Shown here: positions 43,077 through 50,859 of the stretch, in pieces
Layout: each line of letters begins with the position of its first letter
How positions within the stretch are numbered: the stretch's first letter is position 1
From: Thioalkalivibrio sp. K90mix
GTDB taxonomy: Bacteria > Pseudomonadota > Gammaproteobacteria > Ectothiorhodospirales > Ectothiorhodospiraceae
DNA: 64,000 nucleotides
Assembly (NCBI RefSeq): GCF_000025545.1
Contig: NC_013889.1
Span: forward strand, 1,171,501-1,235,500
Direction: 5' to 3'
Translations under genes and position numbers: made by a program
Notes under the pieces: model-generated
The model's input: only the letters and a program-made list of their open reading frames with translations
Databases searched by the model: none
What the model was told of the DNA's origin: nothing

Positions 43077-44039
43077 TCAGGGCACGCTGGGATGATCGAG
43101 GGCTGGCGGGATCCAGAGCGGGCGCCGCCCTCCGAGAGTCGTCCAGTAGTAGCCAGAGTTTAAGGCGCGATGCGTCTTGATCCCACTGTTCTGGGCGCTT
43201 GTCCCATCCAGGCCGCGGATGACTCCCGCCAGCGGCATGTTGTAGGCGTCGCCGGTTTGGTACGCCTTGATCGTTCCCCACAGGGCGGCTGCCGCATCCT
43301 TGTGCGTCTCTTTGAGTTGAGTCAGCGGAGCGCTGAGAACAAATTCTAAGAGCTTGTCGTGCTCGTGGTGCCGGCAGGGGTAACGATGGCCGTCGGGGCC
43401 GCGCAGCAGAACCTTCCCGGCGTCGTGAAGCAGGGCGACCACCACAGCGGCTTCGCCGAACAACGCCGGTGTGCTCGGGAGTTCGCGCGTGGCCGCCTTT
43501 AGAGCCTCTGCGACTTCCAGACTGTGAGCAAGCAGGCCACCGGCATCCGTGTGGTGACAGCTTTTGGAGGCCGGGAGGGTCACGAAGTGCCGGGTGAAGG
43601 ACTGGTCACGAAAGACGTTCTCGAGAAATTCGCGATAGGCGGGTGTGCACAGGGAGTTGGCCAGGTCGACGAGCCGTTCCAGGTCTTCGACGTTGGGCGC
43701 GACGTGGCCAGGCAGTAGTTCGATTGACGACCTCGGGTTGTCGGTTTCCCGAGTGGGACGGAGAACCGCCTGGGCTTGTCCGTAGCGGTCGCGCCGCAGC
43801 TCGATGCCGCACTCGAGCATTGATCGTAGGCCCGGGAGGATTCCTTTCCACTCCGTCTTCTGCGCGAAGGCGCGAACGCTGCCCGTGTAATCCCAAAGAT
43901 CCACGGGGTAGTACGCCACGCCATTCCGTCCGGACCTCGGTTTGCCGATCTCTGCACCGAAGGTCCCAGTGACGGGAACGTCGATCTCGAACTCCGGATT
44001 TTCCAGCAGGTTTTTTACGTCTGCGACGGTCTTACACAT
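43077..44039 (-). CDS. HD-domain protein (YhaM/TraI_2-like), last gene of int operon
   Basis: This 320-residue protein has an N-terminal beta-rich OB-like region (about 15-95) followed by an HD phosphohydrolase domain with its metal ligands: HHTDAGGLLAHSLEV (H), VVALLHDAGKVLL (HD) and a later CRHHEHDKLLEF. The layout resembles YhaM-type 3'-5' exoribonucleases, and the LPASKSCHHTDAGGLLAHSLEV region also resembles the TraI_2 domain of MobH relaxases. Its ATG overlaps the stop of the 96-aa gene by 8 bp. Location in an integrase operon favours a role in element maintenance or transfer. Confidence 0.72.
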   Translation of the reverse strand: MCKTVADVKNLLENPEFEIDVPVTGTFGAEIGKPRSGRNGVAYYPVDLWDYTGSVRAFAQKTEWKGILPGLRSMLECGIELRRDRYGQAQAVLRPTRETDNPRSSIELLPGHVAPNVEDLERLVDLANSLCTPAYREFLENVFRDQSFTRHFVTLPASKSCHHTDAGGLLAHSLEVAEALKAATRELPSTPALFGEAAVVVALLHDAGKVLLRGPDGHRYPCRHHEHDKLLEFVLSAPLTQLKETHKDAAAALWGTIKAYQTGDAYNMPLAGVIRGLDGTSAQNSGIKTHRALNSGYYWTTLGGRRPLWIPPALDHPSVP

Positions 44040-44322
44040 GCCCGGTCGCCTCCTGAGCGTTGAGCGCTTCCTCGAGGCGGAATGCGAGCCAGTTGATCAC
44101 TGCGCCGTCTAATGCCAGGGGTGTGCAAGGTAGTTCCCTGGCGATCCATGCGGCGACCGTTTCAAGGACAGGCTCGCTAGCATCGGTACCAAGCGCTTGG
44201 GCGAGGCTGGGCCGGTGCTCGAGCTGGTATGCCCGAATGAGCGCCGATGCCATCTGTTGTGGCGCATCGGTTTGCATCAGGTGGTTGCCGACGCGCGTCG
44301 TCTTCGGGGACTCACTCATCAT
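44032..44322 (-). CDS. Hypothetical 96-aa protein in int operon
   Basis: Start ATG 44322 has GAGGAG 8 bp upstream and overlaps the end of int by 11 bp. The protein is helical (QQMASALIRAYQLEHRPSLA, then VLETVAAWIARELP and GAVINWLAFRLEEALNAQ) with no recognised family. Overlap on both sides (int before, HD protein after) argues that it is a true component of this operon. Confidence 0.6.
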   Translation of the reverse strand: MMSESPKTTRVGNHLMQTDAPQQMASALIRAYQLEHRPSLAQALGTDASEPVLETVAAWIARELPCTPLALDGAVINWLAFRLEEALNAQEATGHV

Positions 44323-45550
44323 CGGAGACCTCCTCGGTGACCGGATCGGGAGTGGTCTGAGGAAACTGCATGCGCGAGCGCAGCAGTCGCTCCATGGCGG
44401 AGCCATCCTGACGAGTGAGGTTCGGGACATACCTCGAGTACACGGTGAACAGCATCTTGGTGTTGGAGTGGCCCATCTGACGGGCAATCCACTCCGGACT
44501 CTCACCGGCGGCAAGCCACAGCGTCGCGGCCGTATGACGCGTCTGATACGGGTTACGCCGTTTGAGCTGGGCCTTCTTGAGCGTCGGGTACCACACGCGG
44601 TGATTCACGTTGTGGTATGAGAGCGGATAGCCGAAGCGACTGGAGAACACGTAATCGCTCCGACAGGCGACAGGCCGTTCGCGCATCGCTTCTCGGGCCT
44701 GTAAGAGGGCTTGGTAGACCATCTCGGACATCTGGATGGTGCGCATCGACCCGTCGGTCTTCGTCGTGGTGTCTTCACCGTTGACGCGGGCGGAATAGAC
44801 GAGGATCTCCCGTCGGTCGAAGTCCACGTACTGCCATTTCAGACCGTCCACCTCGGATGTCCGCATACCCGTAAAGAACCGGACGATGAAGTACGGCCGC
44901 CATTTGGGGTCGACGGTATCGAGAAACTTCTGGACCTCTTCCAGCGAGAAGGGGTCGACCTGTGTGCGGGGGACACGCAGCGGCTTGATGCCCTGATAGG
45001 GCGTGATAAAGTCGAATCGGTCAGCGGCTTCCACCAGGATCTGCCGGAGCACATTCATGATTTGATTGATCCGGGACGCAGACAGCGTTTTTCCAGTGTT
45101 GCGGCATACTTTGGCGAGTTCGGCGCGGTACTGGAGGATCTCGGATTTCTGGATGTCGCTGACTTTCTTCTCCCCGAACTGCAGGGCCAGTTGCTTATCG
45201 AAGATGTCTCGCAGCTTCGTCCGGTAGGACGGCTTCCAGGTGGGCTCGTTCTCAGCAAACCAGGTCTCCCCAAACTCCTGGAACGTAGGGCCTGCGTTTG
45301 CGCCTTCTGCGGCCTGTAGCACAGACGTGGGTTGGGAGAACCGTGCCGCGCGAGGGCTGTTGGGAAACGTTTTGGCGTAATCGAAGGTACCCACAAGGAT
45401 TTCGGCTTCGATTCGTTCGAGCATCTTCTGGAGTCGTTTCCGGTTTGACGGGGTGTCGTCGAGCGCGGTGTACTCCCGACAGCGGGTCTTCCGGTAGGAA
45501 AAATCCAGGTACAGGCGCCCGTTCTCTTTTCTGGCGCGGATATTACCCAT
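44312..45550 (-). CDS. int: Phage-type tyrosine integrase
   Basis: This is a 412-residue integrase. The N-terminus is an arm-binding domain (MGNIRARKENGRLYLDFSYR, DUF3596-like), then a SAM-like core-binding domain (about 95-185). The catalytic domain has FFTGMRTSEVDGLKWQYVDF (Arg), YQTRHTAATLWLAAG (HxxR-type RHT) and MGHSNTKMLFTVYSRYVP (GH and nucleophile Tyr). ATG 45550 is preferred, with GGGGG upstream inside the end of xis. It should catalyse integration and excision of the island at the adjacent tRNA-Val region, with the small protein upstream as directionality factor. Confidence 0.93.
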   Translation of the reverse strand: MGNIRARKENGRLYLDFSYRKTRCREYTALDDTPSNRKRLQKMLERIEAEILVGTFDYAKTFPNSPRAARFSQPTSVLQAAEGANAGPTFQEFGETWFAENEPTWKPSYRTKLRDIFDKQLALQFGEKKVSDIQKSEILQYRAELAKVCRNTGKTLSASRINQIMNVLRQILVEAADRFDFITPYQGIKPLRVPRTQVDPFSLEEVQKFLDTVDPKWRPYFIVRFFTGMRTSEVDGLKWQYVDFDRREILVYSARVNGEDTTTKTDGSMRTIQMSEMVYQALLQAREAMRERPVACRSDYVFSSRFGYPLSYHNVNHRVWYPTLKKAQLKRRNPYQTRHTAATLWLAAGESPEWIARQMGHSNTKMLFTVYSRYVPNLTRQDGSAMERLLRSRMQFPQTTPDPVTEEVSDDE

Positions 45551-45764
45551 GGCAGGCACCCCCGTTGGCCATCGGGATTGCCGGCATGGCGTCGGTGTAC
45601 ATGTCCTCCTCGATGTTCTCCCAGATGTAGAGGACCTTCCGTCGCCCGAAGGGACGAACGTAGTGTCGACCTTCGGATAACGCTTCCCTCCGCAGCACGT
45701 TGTTCACGTAGCGCGGATTCATGTGGAGTTTGTGGGCGAGTTCTACTGAAGTTAGATAAGTCAT
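45543..45764 (-). CDS. xis: Excisionase-like directionality factor
   Basis: ATG 45764 follows a GGAGG site (an in-frame start further upstream would lie in the operator palindromes). The 73-residue protein has a winged-helix/MerR-like start (MTYLTSVELAHKLHMNPRYV) and a basic strand (GRHYVRPFGRRKVLYIW), the usual excisionase build. It overlaps int by 8 bp and heads the xis-int-orf96-HD operon. Transcription starts among the GTATAG/CTATAC palindromes. Confidence 0.75.
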   Translation of the reverse strand: MTYLTSVELAHKLHMNPRYVNNVLRREALSEGRHYVRPFGRRKVLYIWENIEEDMYTDAMPAIPMANGGACHG

Positions 45765-45777
45765 GATTCCTCCGTGC

Positions 45778-45865
45778 GTATAGCCGCTATACGGCATGAC
45801 TTAACTGTATAGCGGCTATACGCCGATGTCAAGATCCTAGGAGGCGAGCTATACGGCTATACGCG
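45778..45865. promoter_or_regulatory. Operator palindromes between xis operon and RHH gene
   Basis: GTATAGCCGCTATAC at 45778-45792 and its exact reverse complement GTATAGCGGCTATAC at 45807-45821 are both near-perfect palindromes, 29 bp apart. A third site near 45849-45863 has tandem CTATACG half-sites. A TATAAT box at 45873-45878 faces the RHH gene, so the third site would overlap its promoter. The ribbon-helix-helix protein or Xis is the likely binder. Confidence 0.75.
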
Positions 45866-45908
45866 GTGCGCCTATAATTCGCTCTTAACCAGCAAGATTG
45901 GAAATCGG

Positions 45909-46106
45909 ATGAAGCCCACTCGAACGCAGCAGAAGCAGGTGAATATCCGTCTGGACGACGAAACGCTCGCGCGGCTTGATACATGCCGTACCGAGCTCCG
46001 CGATCAATTCGCGAATATCCCAACTCGCTCGGACGTGGTGCGGATGGCGATTGAGGAATTCCTGGACAAGCGATCCATCGGGACAGGGCACAGCACGACA
46101 AGCTGA
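45909..46106 (+). CDS. Ribbon-helix-helix DNA-binding protein
   Basis: This 65-residue protein has an RHH/CopG fold: beta strand QKQVNIRLDDETLARLD followed by two helices (CRTELRDQFANIP and RSDVVRMAIEEFLDK). It is divergent from xis across three palindromic sites, the classic arrangement for an RHH autoregulator that also controls excision. It has no toxin partner. The start ATG 45909 follows the TATAAT box by about 30 bp. Confidence 0.78.
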   Translation: MKPTRTQQKQVNIRLDDETLARLDTCRTELRDQFANIPTRSDVVRMAIEEFLDKRSIGTGHSTTS

Positions 46107-46327
46107 GTTTCAATCATCGCGATGGTGGGGTGGTGCTCAGAATCGGTGGCCTGGATTCGTAGGGCAGACAAGCCGATTGCCTCAGAGCTGTCTCATTCGT
46201 GTCCCAGAAGTGTCTCAGCCACCGACGGGGAGTTGGGATGGCGGCAGGAGTCTTACCGTTGTCCGCCCCGTTCTTCCCGTGGACCGGGTTGAAAGTATGT
46301 TCGTAAAACAGCGGGTTAACGGATGCT

Positions 46328-46355
46328 TTGACAGGGGGCGGGGAGTCGGTACAAT
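46328..46355 (+). promoter_or_regulatory. Sigma-70 promoter of tRNA-Val
   Basis: TTGACA at 46328-46333 and TACAAT at 46350-46355 are spaced by 16 bp, ending 18 bp before the tRNA. The region 46107-46327 upstream shows no gene and may hold the element's attachment junction. Confidence 0.8.
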
Positions 46356-46373
46356 ACGCGGCTCGAAGACGAC

Positions 46374-46450
46374 AGGCGCGTAGCTCAGTTGGTTAGAGCA
46401 CTACCTTGACATGGTGGGGGTCGTTGGTTCGAGTCCAATCGCGCCTACCA
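46374..46450 (+). tRNA. tRNA-Val (GAC)
   Basis: This 77-nt tRNA has its CCA encoded. The acceptor stem AGGCGCG pairs with CGCGCCT; the D arm is GCTCAGTTGGTTAGAGC; the anticodon stem-loop CTACC-TTGACAT-GGTGG carries GAC; and the T arm holds GGTTCGAGTCC. It marks the border between the mobile region and core genes, and the integrase operon lies on its 5' side. Confidence 0.97.
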
Positions 46451-46460
46451 GTATTTTGAG

Positions 46461-46494
46461 AAAGCGAGCCAGGGTATCCCGGCTCGCTTTTTTT
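46461..46494 (+). terminator. Terminator after tRNA-Val
   Basis: The stem AAAGCGAGCC/GGCTCGCTTT encloses a 10-nt loop and is followed by a T-run, 10 bp after the tRNA. Confidence 0.9.
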
Positions 46495-46586
46495 GTTTGG
46501 GGATACGGGCCATGGAAAGGTTCGCACGGGCGGTACATGCTGTCGGTATGGGTCCTTTGTCGGGGGCGGGTGCCGGACATCTGCGA

Positions 46587-48149
46587 ATGAATACGCGCGT
46601 GTGGCTTCGGCTGGTTCTGGCGGCGCTGTTGCTGGCGCTTCTGGCGGCCTGTACTCCGATGCAGCCGGCACCGGATCGGGTGGACCGTACCCCACAGGCG
46701 CCGGCGGTGCAGGGCGATCTGGCCACCTGGCTGGATACGTTGCCAGCGGCCGAGGAAGGGCAGACGGGGTTCCGGCTGCTGGATACCGGGGCGGAGGCCT
46801 TCCAGTGGCGGGTGCAGAGTGCGCGCAAGGCGCAGGAACGCATCCATATCCAGTACTACATCTGGCGCGATGACGTGGCCGGTCGCACGCTGCTCGGAGA
46901 GCTGCTGGATGCGGCGGACCGGGGCGTGTCGGTGTCGCTGTTGCTGGATGACATGGATGTGCGCGGCAGTGATGACCTGCTGGCCGCGGTCAATCAGCAT
47001 CCCAATATCGAGGTGCGCGTGTTCAATCCGTTCCGCACGCGCCGGGGTGCGGTGCGTGCGGGGGTGGAGTTTGTCTTTCGTGGCAGCGACCTGAACCACC
47101 GCATGCACAACAAGGCCTGGGTGGTGGACGGGCTCCTGGCGATCATCGGTGGGCGCAATATCGGGGACGAGTACTTCGAGGTGAGCCCGTACTACAACTT
47201 TACGGATCTGGATCTGGTGATGGTCGGCCCGCTGGCGACGGAGGTGGATCATTCGTTCGTGGAGTACTGGAACAGCCGCGCGGCGATCGATCTGCGGCGC
47301 ATGCGCCGGGTGGAGCAGGATCCGGAGAAGCTCGCACGATACCGAGAGAACCTCGACGCCTGGCTGGCCGAGCACCAGGAGCATCCGCTGCTGACGCTGG
47401 AGCCGCTGAATGGCGCGCCCCTGACCCAGCCGATCGATGATGCCGGGGCCTACACCTGGACGGCTCAGGCGAAGCTGGTGGTGGATGACGTCGGCAAGGC
47501 CAAGGGGCACGAACACATCCGCGAGGGTGTGGCCGAGGCGGTGGCACGACGGCTGGATGCGGTGGAATTCGAGCTGTTGATGATCTCGCCGTACTTTGTA
47601 CCGGGGCGGGGTGGGACGACGCAGTTGGTCGGGATGCGCGAGCGGGGCGTGCGCGTGAGTGTCTTGACGAACTCCCTGGCGGCCAATGATGTGGCCTTTA
47701 CCCACAGCGGCTACTCGCGTCGACGTCCCGCGTTGCTGCAGGCCGGAGTGGAGCTGCACGAACTGCGCCCGACGGCGCTGCCACCGCGCGCAGCGGCGGA
47801 TCGCGAGATGGGGGTCGGTTCCTCGCATGCGAGCCTGCATACCAAGGCGCTGATCATTGATCGCGAGGAGGGGTTCGTCGGCTCGTTCAATCTGGACCCG
47901 CGCTCGCGTTACACCAACACCGAACTGGGCGTGTTCCTGCGCGAGCCGGCGATCGTCCAGGAGTTGCTGGACCTGTATGAGCACAGTACCCGGCCGGAGC
48001 TGGCGTATCAGGTTCGGCTGGATGACGAAGGCTGGCCGATCTGGACGGACGACGAGGGCACGCTCTACCGCACGGATCCAAAGGCAGGGATCTGGCGGCG
48101 CTTCCTGTCCGGGATTACGCGGCTGGCGCCGGTGGAGCCACTCCTGTAA
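46587..48149 (+). CDS. Phospholipase D-family (cardiolipin synthase C-like) lipoprotein
   Basis: ATG 46587 gives a lipoprotein signal (MNTRVWLRLVLAALLLALLA then AC); an earlier in-frame start would bury it. The 520-residue protein has two PLD/HKD motifs. HKD1 is HRMHNKAWVVDGLLAIIGGR (residues about 172-191) with downstream NIGDEY. HKD2 is SSHASLHTKALIIDREEGFV followed by GSFNLDPRS. The C-terminus carries YRTDPKAGIWRRFL, seen in ClsC-like enzymes that make cardiolipin from phospholipids. It should act at the outer or inner membrane face. It stands alone in its transcript, soon after the tRNA. Confidence 0.88.
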   Translation: MNTRVWLRLVLAALLLALLAACTPMQPAPDRVDRTPQAPAVQGDLATWLDTLPAAEEGQTGFRLLDTGAEAFQWRVQSARKAQERIHIQYYIWRDDVAGRTLLGELLDAADRGVSVSLLLDDMDVRGSDDLLAAVNQHPNIEVRVFNPFRTRRGAVRAGVEFVFRGSDLNHRMHNKAWVVDGLLAIIGGRNIGDEYFEVSPYYNFTDLDLVMVGPLATEVDHSFVEYWNSRAAIDLRRMRRVEQDPEKLARYRENLDAWLAEHQEHPLLTLEPLNGAPLTQPIDDAGAYTWTAQAKLVVDDVGKAKGHEHIREGVAEAVARRLDAVEFELLMISPYFVPGRGGTTQLVGMRERGVRVSVLTNSLAANDVAFTHSGYSRRRPALLQAGVELHELRPTALPPRAAADREMGVGSSHASLHTKALIIDREEGFVGSFNLDPRSRYTNTELGVFLREPAIVQELLDLYEHSTRPELAYQVRLDDEGWPIWTDDEGTLYRTDPKAGIWRRFLSGITRLAPVEPLL

Positions 48150-48186
48150 ACAGGGGGCTCGTTCAACGTTGTGCACCGGAGGTTTT

Positions 48187-48657
48187 ATGTCCAAGAAAAT
48201 GTTATCGCTCGCCGTTTTGCCGTTCGTGGCTCTGGCCTCCACAGCGGGTGCCGACGAGGGCGAGATCCAGCGCATCCTGGAGGCCAAGGAGGCCGCTTGG
48301 GAGGCGGGTGATGGCGATGCCTGGGCGCGCGACTATCAGGACGATGCCGGGCTGATCAATCTGTTCGGAATGCGTTTTGATGATCGCGAGACCAACGCCA
48401 AGCGGCACTCGGAGGTGTTTCAGGGAGCCTTCGCCGGGACTTCGCTGGATGTGGATGTCCAGGACATTGCAATGCTGAACGAGGACCTGGCATTCGCGGA
48501 GGCCGTGCTGCGGGTCTCGGACATCGAGTCCATGCCGGCCGGGCTTCCGGATCGTGGCGATGGCGTGCTGTACACGCGCATGAGCTTCCTGCTTGAACGT
48601 GATGACCATCATGGCTGGCAGATCCGATTCGGGCATAACACCGTCGTCCATCCGTAG
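48187..48657 (+). CDS. SnoaL-like (DUF4440-type) secreted protein
   Basis: ATG 48187 has GGAGG upstream. The 156-residue protein has a Sec signal peptide (MSKKMLSLAVLPFVALASTA then GA). The rest has the NTF2/SnoaL fold pattern of SgcJ/DUF4440 proteins: IQRILEAKEAAWEAGDGDAW, YQDDAGLINLFGMRF, then a C-terminal WQIRFGHNTVVHP strand. It lies 37 bp after the PLD-family gene and may share its transcript. No substrate is predictable. Confidence 0.75.
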   Translation: MSKKMLSLAVLPFVALASTAGADEGEIQRILEAKEAAWEAGDGDAWARDYQDDAGLINLFGMRFDDRETNAKRHSEVFQGAFAGTSLDVDVQDIAMLNEDLAFAEAVLRVSDIESMPAGLPDRGDGVLYTRMSFLLERDDHHGWQIRFGHNTVVHP

Positions 48658-48689
48658 GGCTGTAATGTCAGGGAAGAAAAGGGGTTTAC

Positions 48690-49247
48690 ATGGAATGTAA
48701 GGCATGCGGGCGGGACAACCCGCCCGAGGCGCGCTATTGCAATGGCTGTGGCGCGGATCTGGCGGGTGCGGGGGCATCGCCGCGCGCCCAGGGCGGCCCA
48801 CCGGAGGATCGCGCGGCCTTTGGGGGCTTCTGGCGGCGCGTGCTGGCCACCCTGATCGACATGGTGGTGATCGGGGTGCCGCAGATCGTGGCGCAGATGG
48901 TGATCAGCCCGGAGACGATGGCCCCCAAGGGTCCGGAACCCGAGTTGATGGCGGCCGATATTGCCTGGATGCTGATCAATATCCTGGTGGCCTGGCTGTA
49001 CTGGGCCGGCATGCACAGCTCGCGCTACCAGGCAACGGTCGGGAAGATGGCGGTGGGGTTGCGCGTGGTCGACTATCATGGCGAGCGCATCACCTTTATG
49101 CGGGCCACGGGGCGTTATCTCGCCGAGATTCTCTCGGGCCTGCTGTTCGGGATCGGCTATTTGATGGTGGCCTTTACCCGCCGCCGCCAGGCGCTGCATG
49201 ACCTGATCGCGGAGACCTTCGTGGTGCGCAAGGAGTGGCTGAACTAG
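48690..49247 (+). CDS. RDD-family membrane protein with N-terminal zinc ribbon
   Basis: This 185-residue protein begins with a zinc ribbon (ECKACGRD...YCNGCGADL, four Cys). An RDD domain follows, in three membrane helices: FWRRVLATLIDMVVIGVPQI (with Arg and Asp of the RDD signature), INILVAWLYWAG, and GYLMVAFTRRRQALHDLIAE near the end. RDD proteins are linked to ion or compatible-solute transport in some bacteria, which fits a halophile, but the role here is unproven. It follows the SnoaL-like gene by 32 bp. Confidence 0.88.
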   Translation: MECKACGRDNPPEARYCNGCGADLAGAGASPRAQGGPPEDRAAFGGFWRRVLATLIDMVVIGVPQIVAQMVISPETMAPKGPEPELMAADIAWMLINILVAWLYWAGMHSSRYQATVGKMAVGLRVVDYHGERITFMRATGRYLAEILSGLLFGIGYLMVAFTRRRQALHDLIAETFVVRKEWLN

Positions 49248-49381
49248 GCCACCGGCACGTTAGCGGCAGAGACGGTTTGTGAACTGCTCCCGGCCGTTGG
49301 GAGTCCCTATGGAAGAACCCCGAGTGGGGAACTACTCTCCAACGGAAATCCACACGGGCATACCGACCCCAAGGAGCAGGC

Positions 49382-50386
49382 ATGAAAATCGACACATTGA
49401 TCGAGACCGCCGAGGCGATGGTGGCCCCTGGAAAGGGCATCATCGCGATCGACGAATCCACCGGCACGATCGGCAAGCGATTCAATGCCGTGGGGGTGGA
49501 GAACACCGAGGAGAATCGCCGGACCTACCGCGAGCTCCTGCTGACCACGCCGAAGCTGAACGAATACATCTCCGGCGCCATCCTGTACGACGAAACCCTG
49601 CGCCAGTCCACGCGCGACGGCAAGCCATTCGCGGATGTGATGCGCGAGGCGGGCATTCTGCCCGGTATCAAGGTGGACACCGGCGCCAAGGACCTGGCGG
49701 GCTTCCCCGGCGAGAAGGTTACCGAGGGCCTGGACGGGCTGCGCGAGCGTCTGCAGGAATACGCGAAGATGGGGGCGAAGTTCGCCAAGTGGCGCGCCGT
49801 CATCACGATCGGCGAGACCATGCCAACGGATACCTGTATCGAGGCCAATGCCCATGCGCTGGCCCGCTATGCGGCGCTTTGTCAGGAGCAGGGGCTGGTG
49901 CCCATTGTGGAGCCCGAGGTCCTGATGGACGGCGATCACGACATCGAGACCTGCTATGGCGTGACCGAGGCGACACAACGCGCCGTCTTCAGCGCGCTGT
50001 ACGAGCATCACGTGTTGCTGGAAGGCACGATCCTGAAGGCCAGCATGGTGCTCCCCGGCAAGGATTGCCCGGAGCAGGTCAGTGCGGACGATGTGGCCCA
50101 TGCGACCCTGCGCTGTCTCGCCTCCGCTGTGCCCGCCATCCTGCCTGGCATTGTGTTCCTGTCGGGCGGCCAGAGTGACGCCGATGCCACGGCGCATCTG
50201 GACGCGATGAATCGCATTGGCGGCACGCCCTGGCCGCTGTCGTTCTCGTACGGGCGCGGCATGCAGCAGGCCGCGATGAAGCTCTGGGGCGAGGACATGC
50301 AGGCGAATTTCGAGAGCGCCCAGAAGACCGTATACGAGCGCGCCCGCGACAATGGCCTGGCGGCCGAGGGCAAGTACGCGGCCTAG
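49382..50386 (+). CDS. Class I fructose-bisphosphate aldolase
   Basis: This 334-residue enzyme cleaves fructose 1,6-bisphosphate to DHAP and glyceraldehyde 3-phosphate, or the reverse in the Calvin cycle and gluconeogenesis. Class I features are clear: GKGIIAIDESTGTIGKRF at the N-terminus, KWRAVI, PIVEPEVLMDGDHD and the Schiff-base Lys in LEGTILKASMVLPG. The C-terminus has FLSGGQSDADAT and WPLSFSYGRGMQQAA. AAGGAGCA is its ribosome site. Confidence 0.95.
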   Translation: MKIDTLIETAEAMVAPGKGIIAIDESTGTIGKRFNAVGVENTEENRRTYRELLLTTPKLNEYISGAILYDETLRQSTRDGKPFADVMREAGILPGIKVDTGAKDLAGFPGEKVTEGLDGLRERLQEYAKMGAKFAKWRAVITIGETMPTDTCIEANAHALARYAALCQEQGLVPIVEPEVLMDGDHDIETCYGVTEATQRAVFSALYEHHVLLEGTILKASMVLPGKDCPEQVSADDVAHATLRCLASAVPAILPGIVFLSGGQSDADATAHLDAMNRIGGTPWPLSFSYGRGMQQAAMKLWGEDMQANFESAQKTVYERARDNGLAAEGKYAA

Positions 50387-50573
50387 GCCATATGGGCTAC
50401 GAAAAGAGACGCGACTGGAATCCGCGGGCGAGTTGATCTGAATCAATCCTCGCCGTGATGGATGTTCATAGACTGTCGTTGCCGGGTATGGGCCGATCGA
50501 CGAGGGCACAGGGATCAGCGCTGTCGGCGCCGTGCCCCCCCGCATCGTCCTCCGGCGGTGTATGTCGCGTCTT

Positions 50574-50606
50574 GGCCTGTTACCCCCAGGGTGACAGGCC
50601 TTTTTT
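50574..50606 (+). terminator. Rho-independent terminator between aldolase and soxB
   Basis: The stem GGCCTGTTACCC/GGGTGACAGGCC is followed by TTTTTT. It lies about 190 bp after the aldolase stop; the interval 50387-50573 holds no obvious gene, and a small untranslated RNA ending here cannot be excluded. The remaining 250 bp to soxB also hold no gene. Confidence 0.85.
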
Positions 50607-50859
50607 GTGACCGGTGTAGTGGCTCTGGCAGGCTCCCCGAGCATTTTTTTGTCAGCGCGGATCGGATTGGAACAGGTTCGATTGTCATCCGATCCCGCGC
50701 GAACTCGCAGCAATTCCAATCATTCTGGTATCCAGGCACAGCGAGCCCGATGGAACAAAATCGGTCGATGCGCGTCGGGAATAACCGGGAAGAGGGCCGG
50801 AACAGGCCTAACTAGAAAACGATTTCAATCCAATACAAACCACCAATAGGAGCCAGTCA

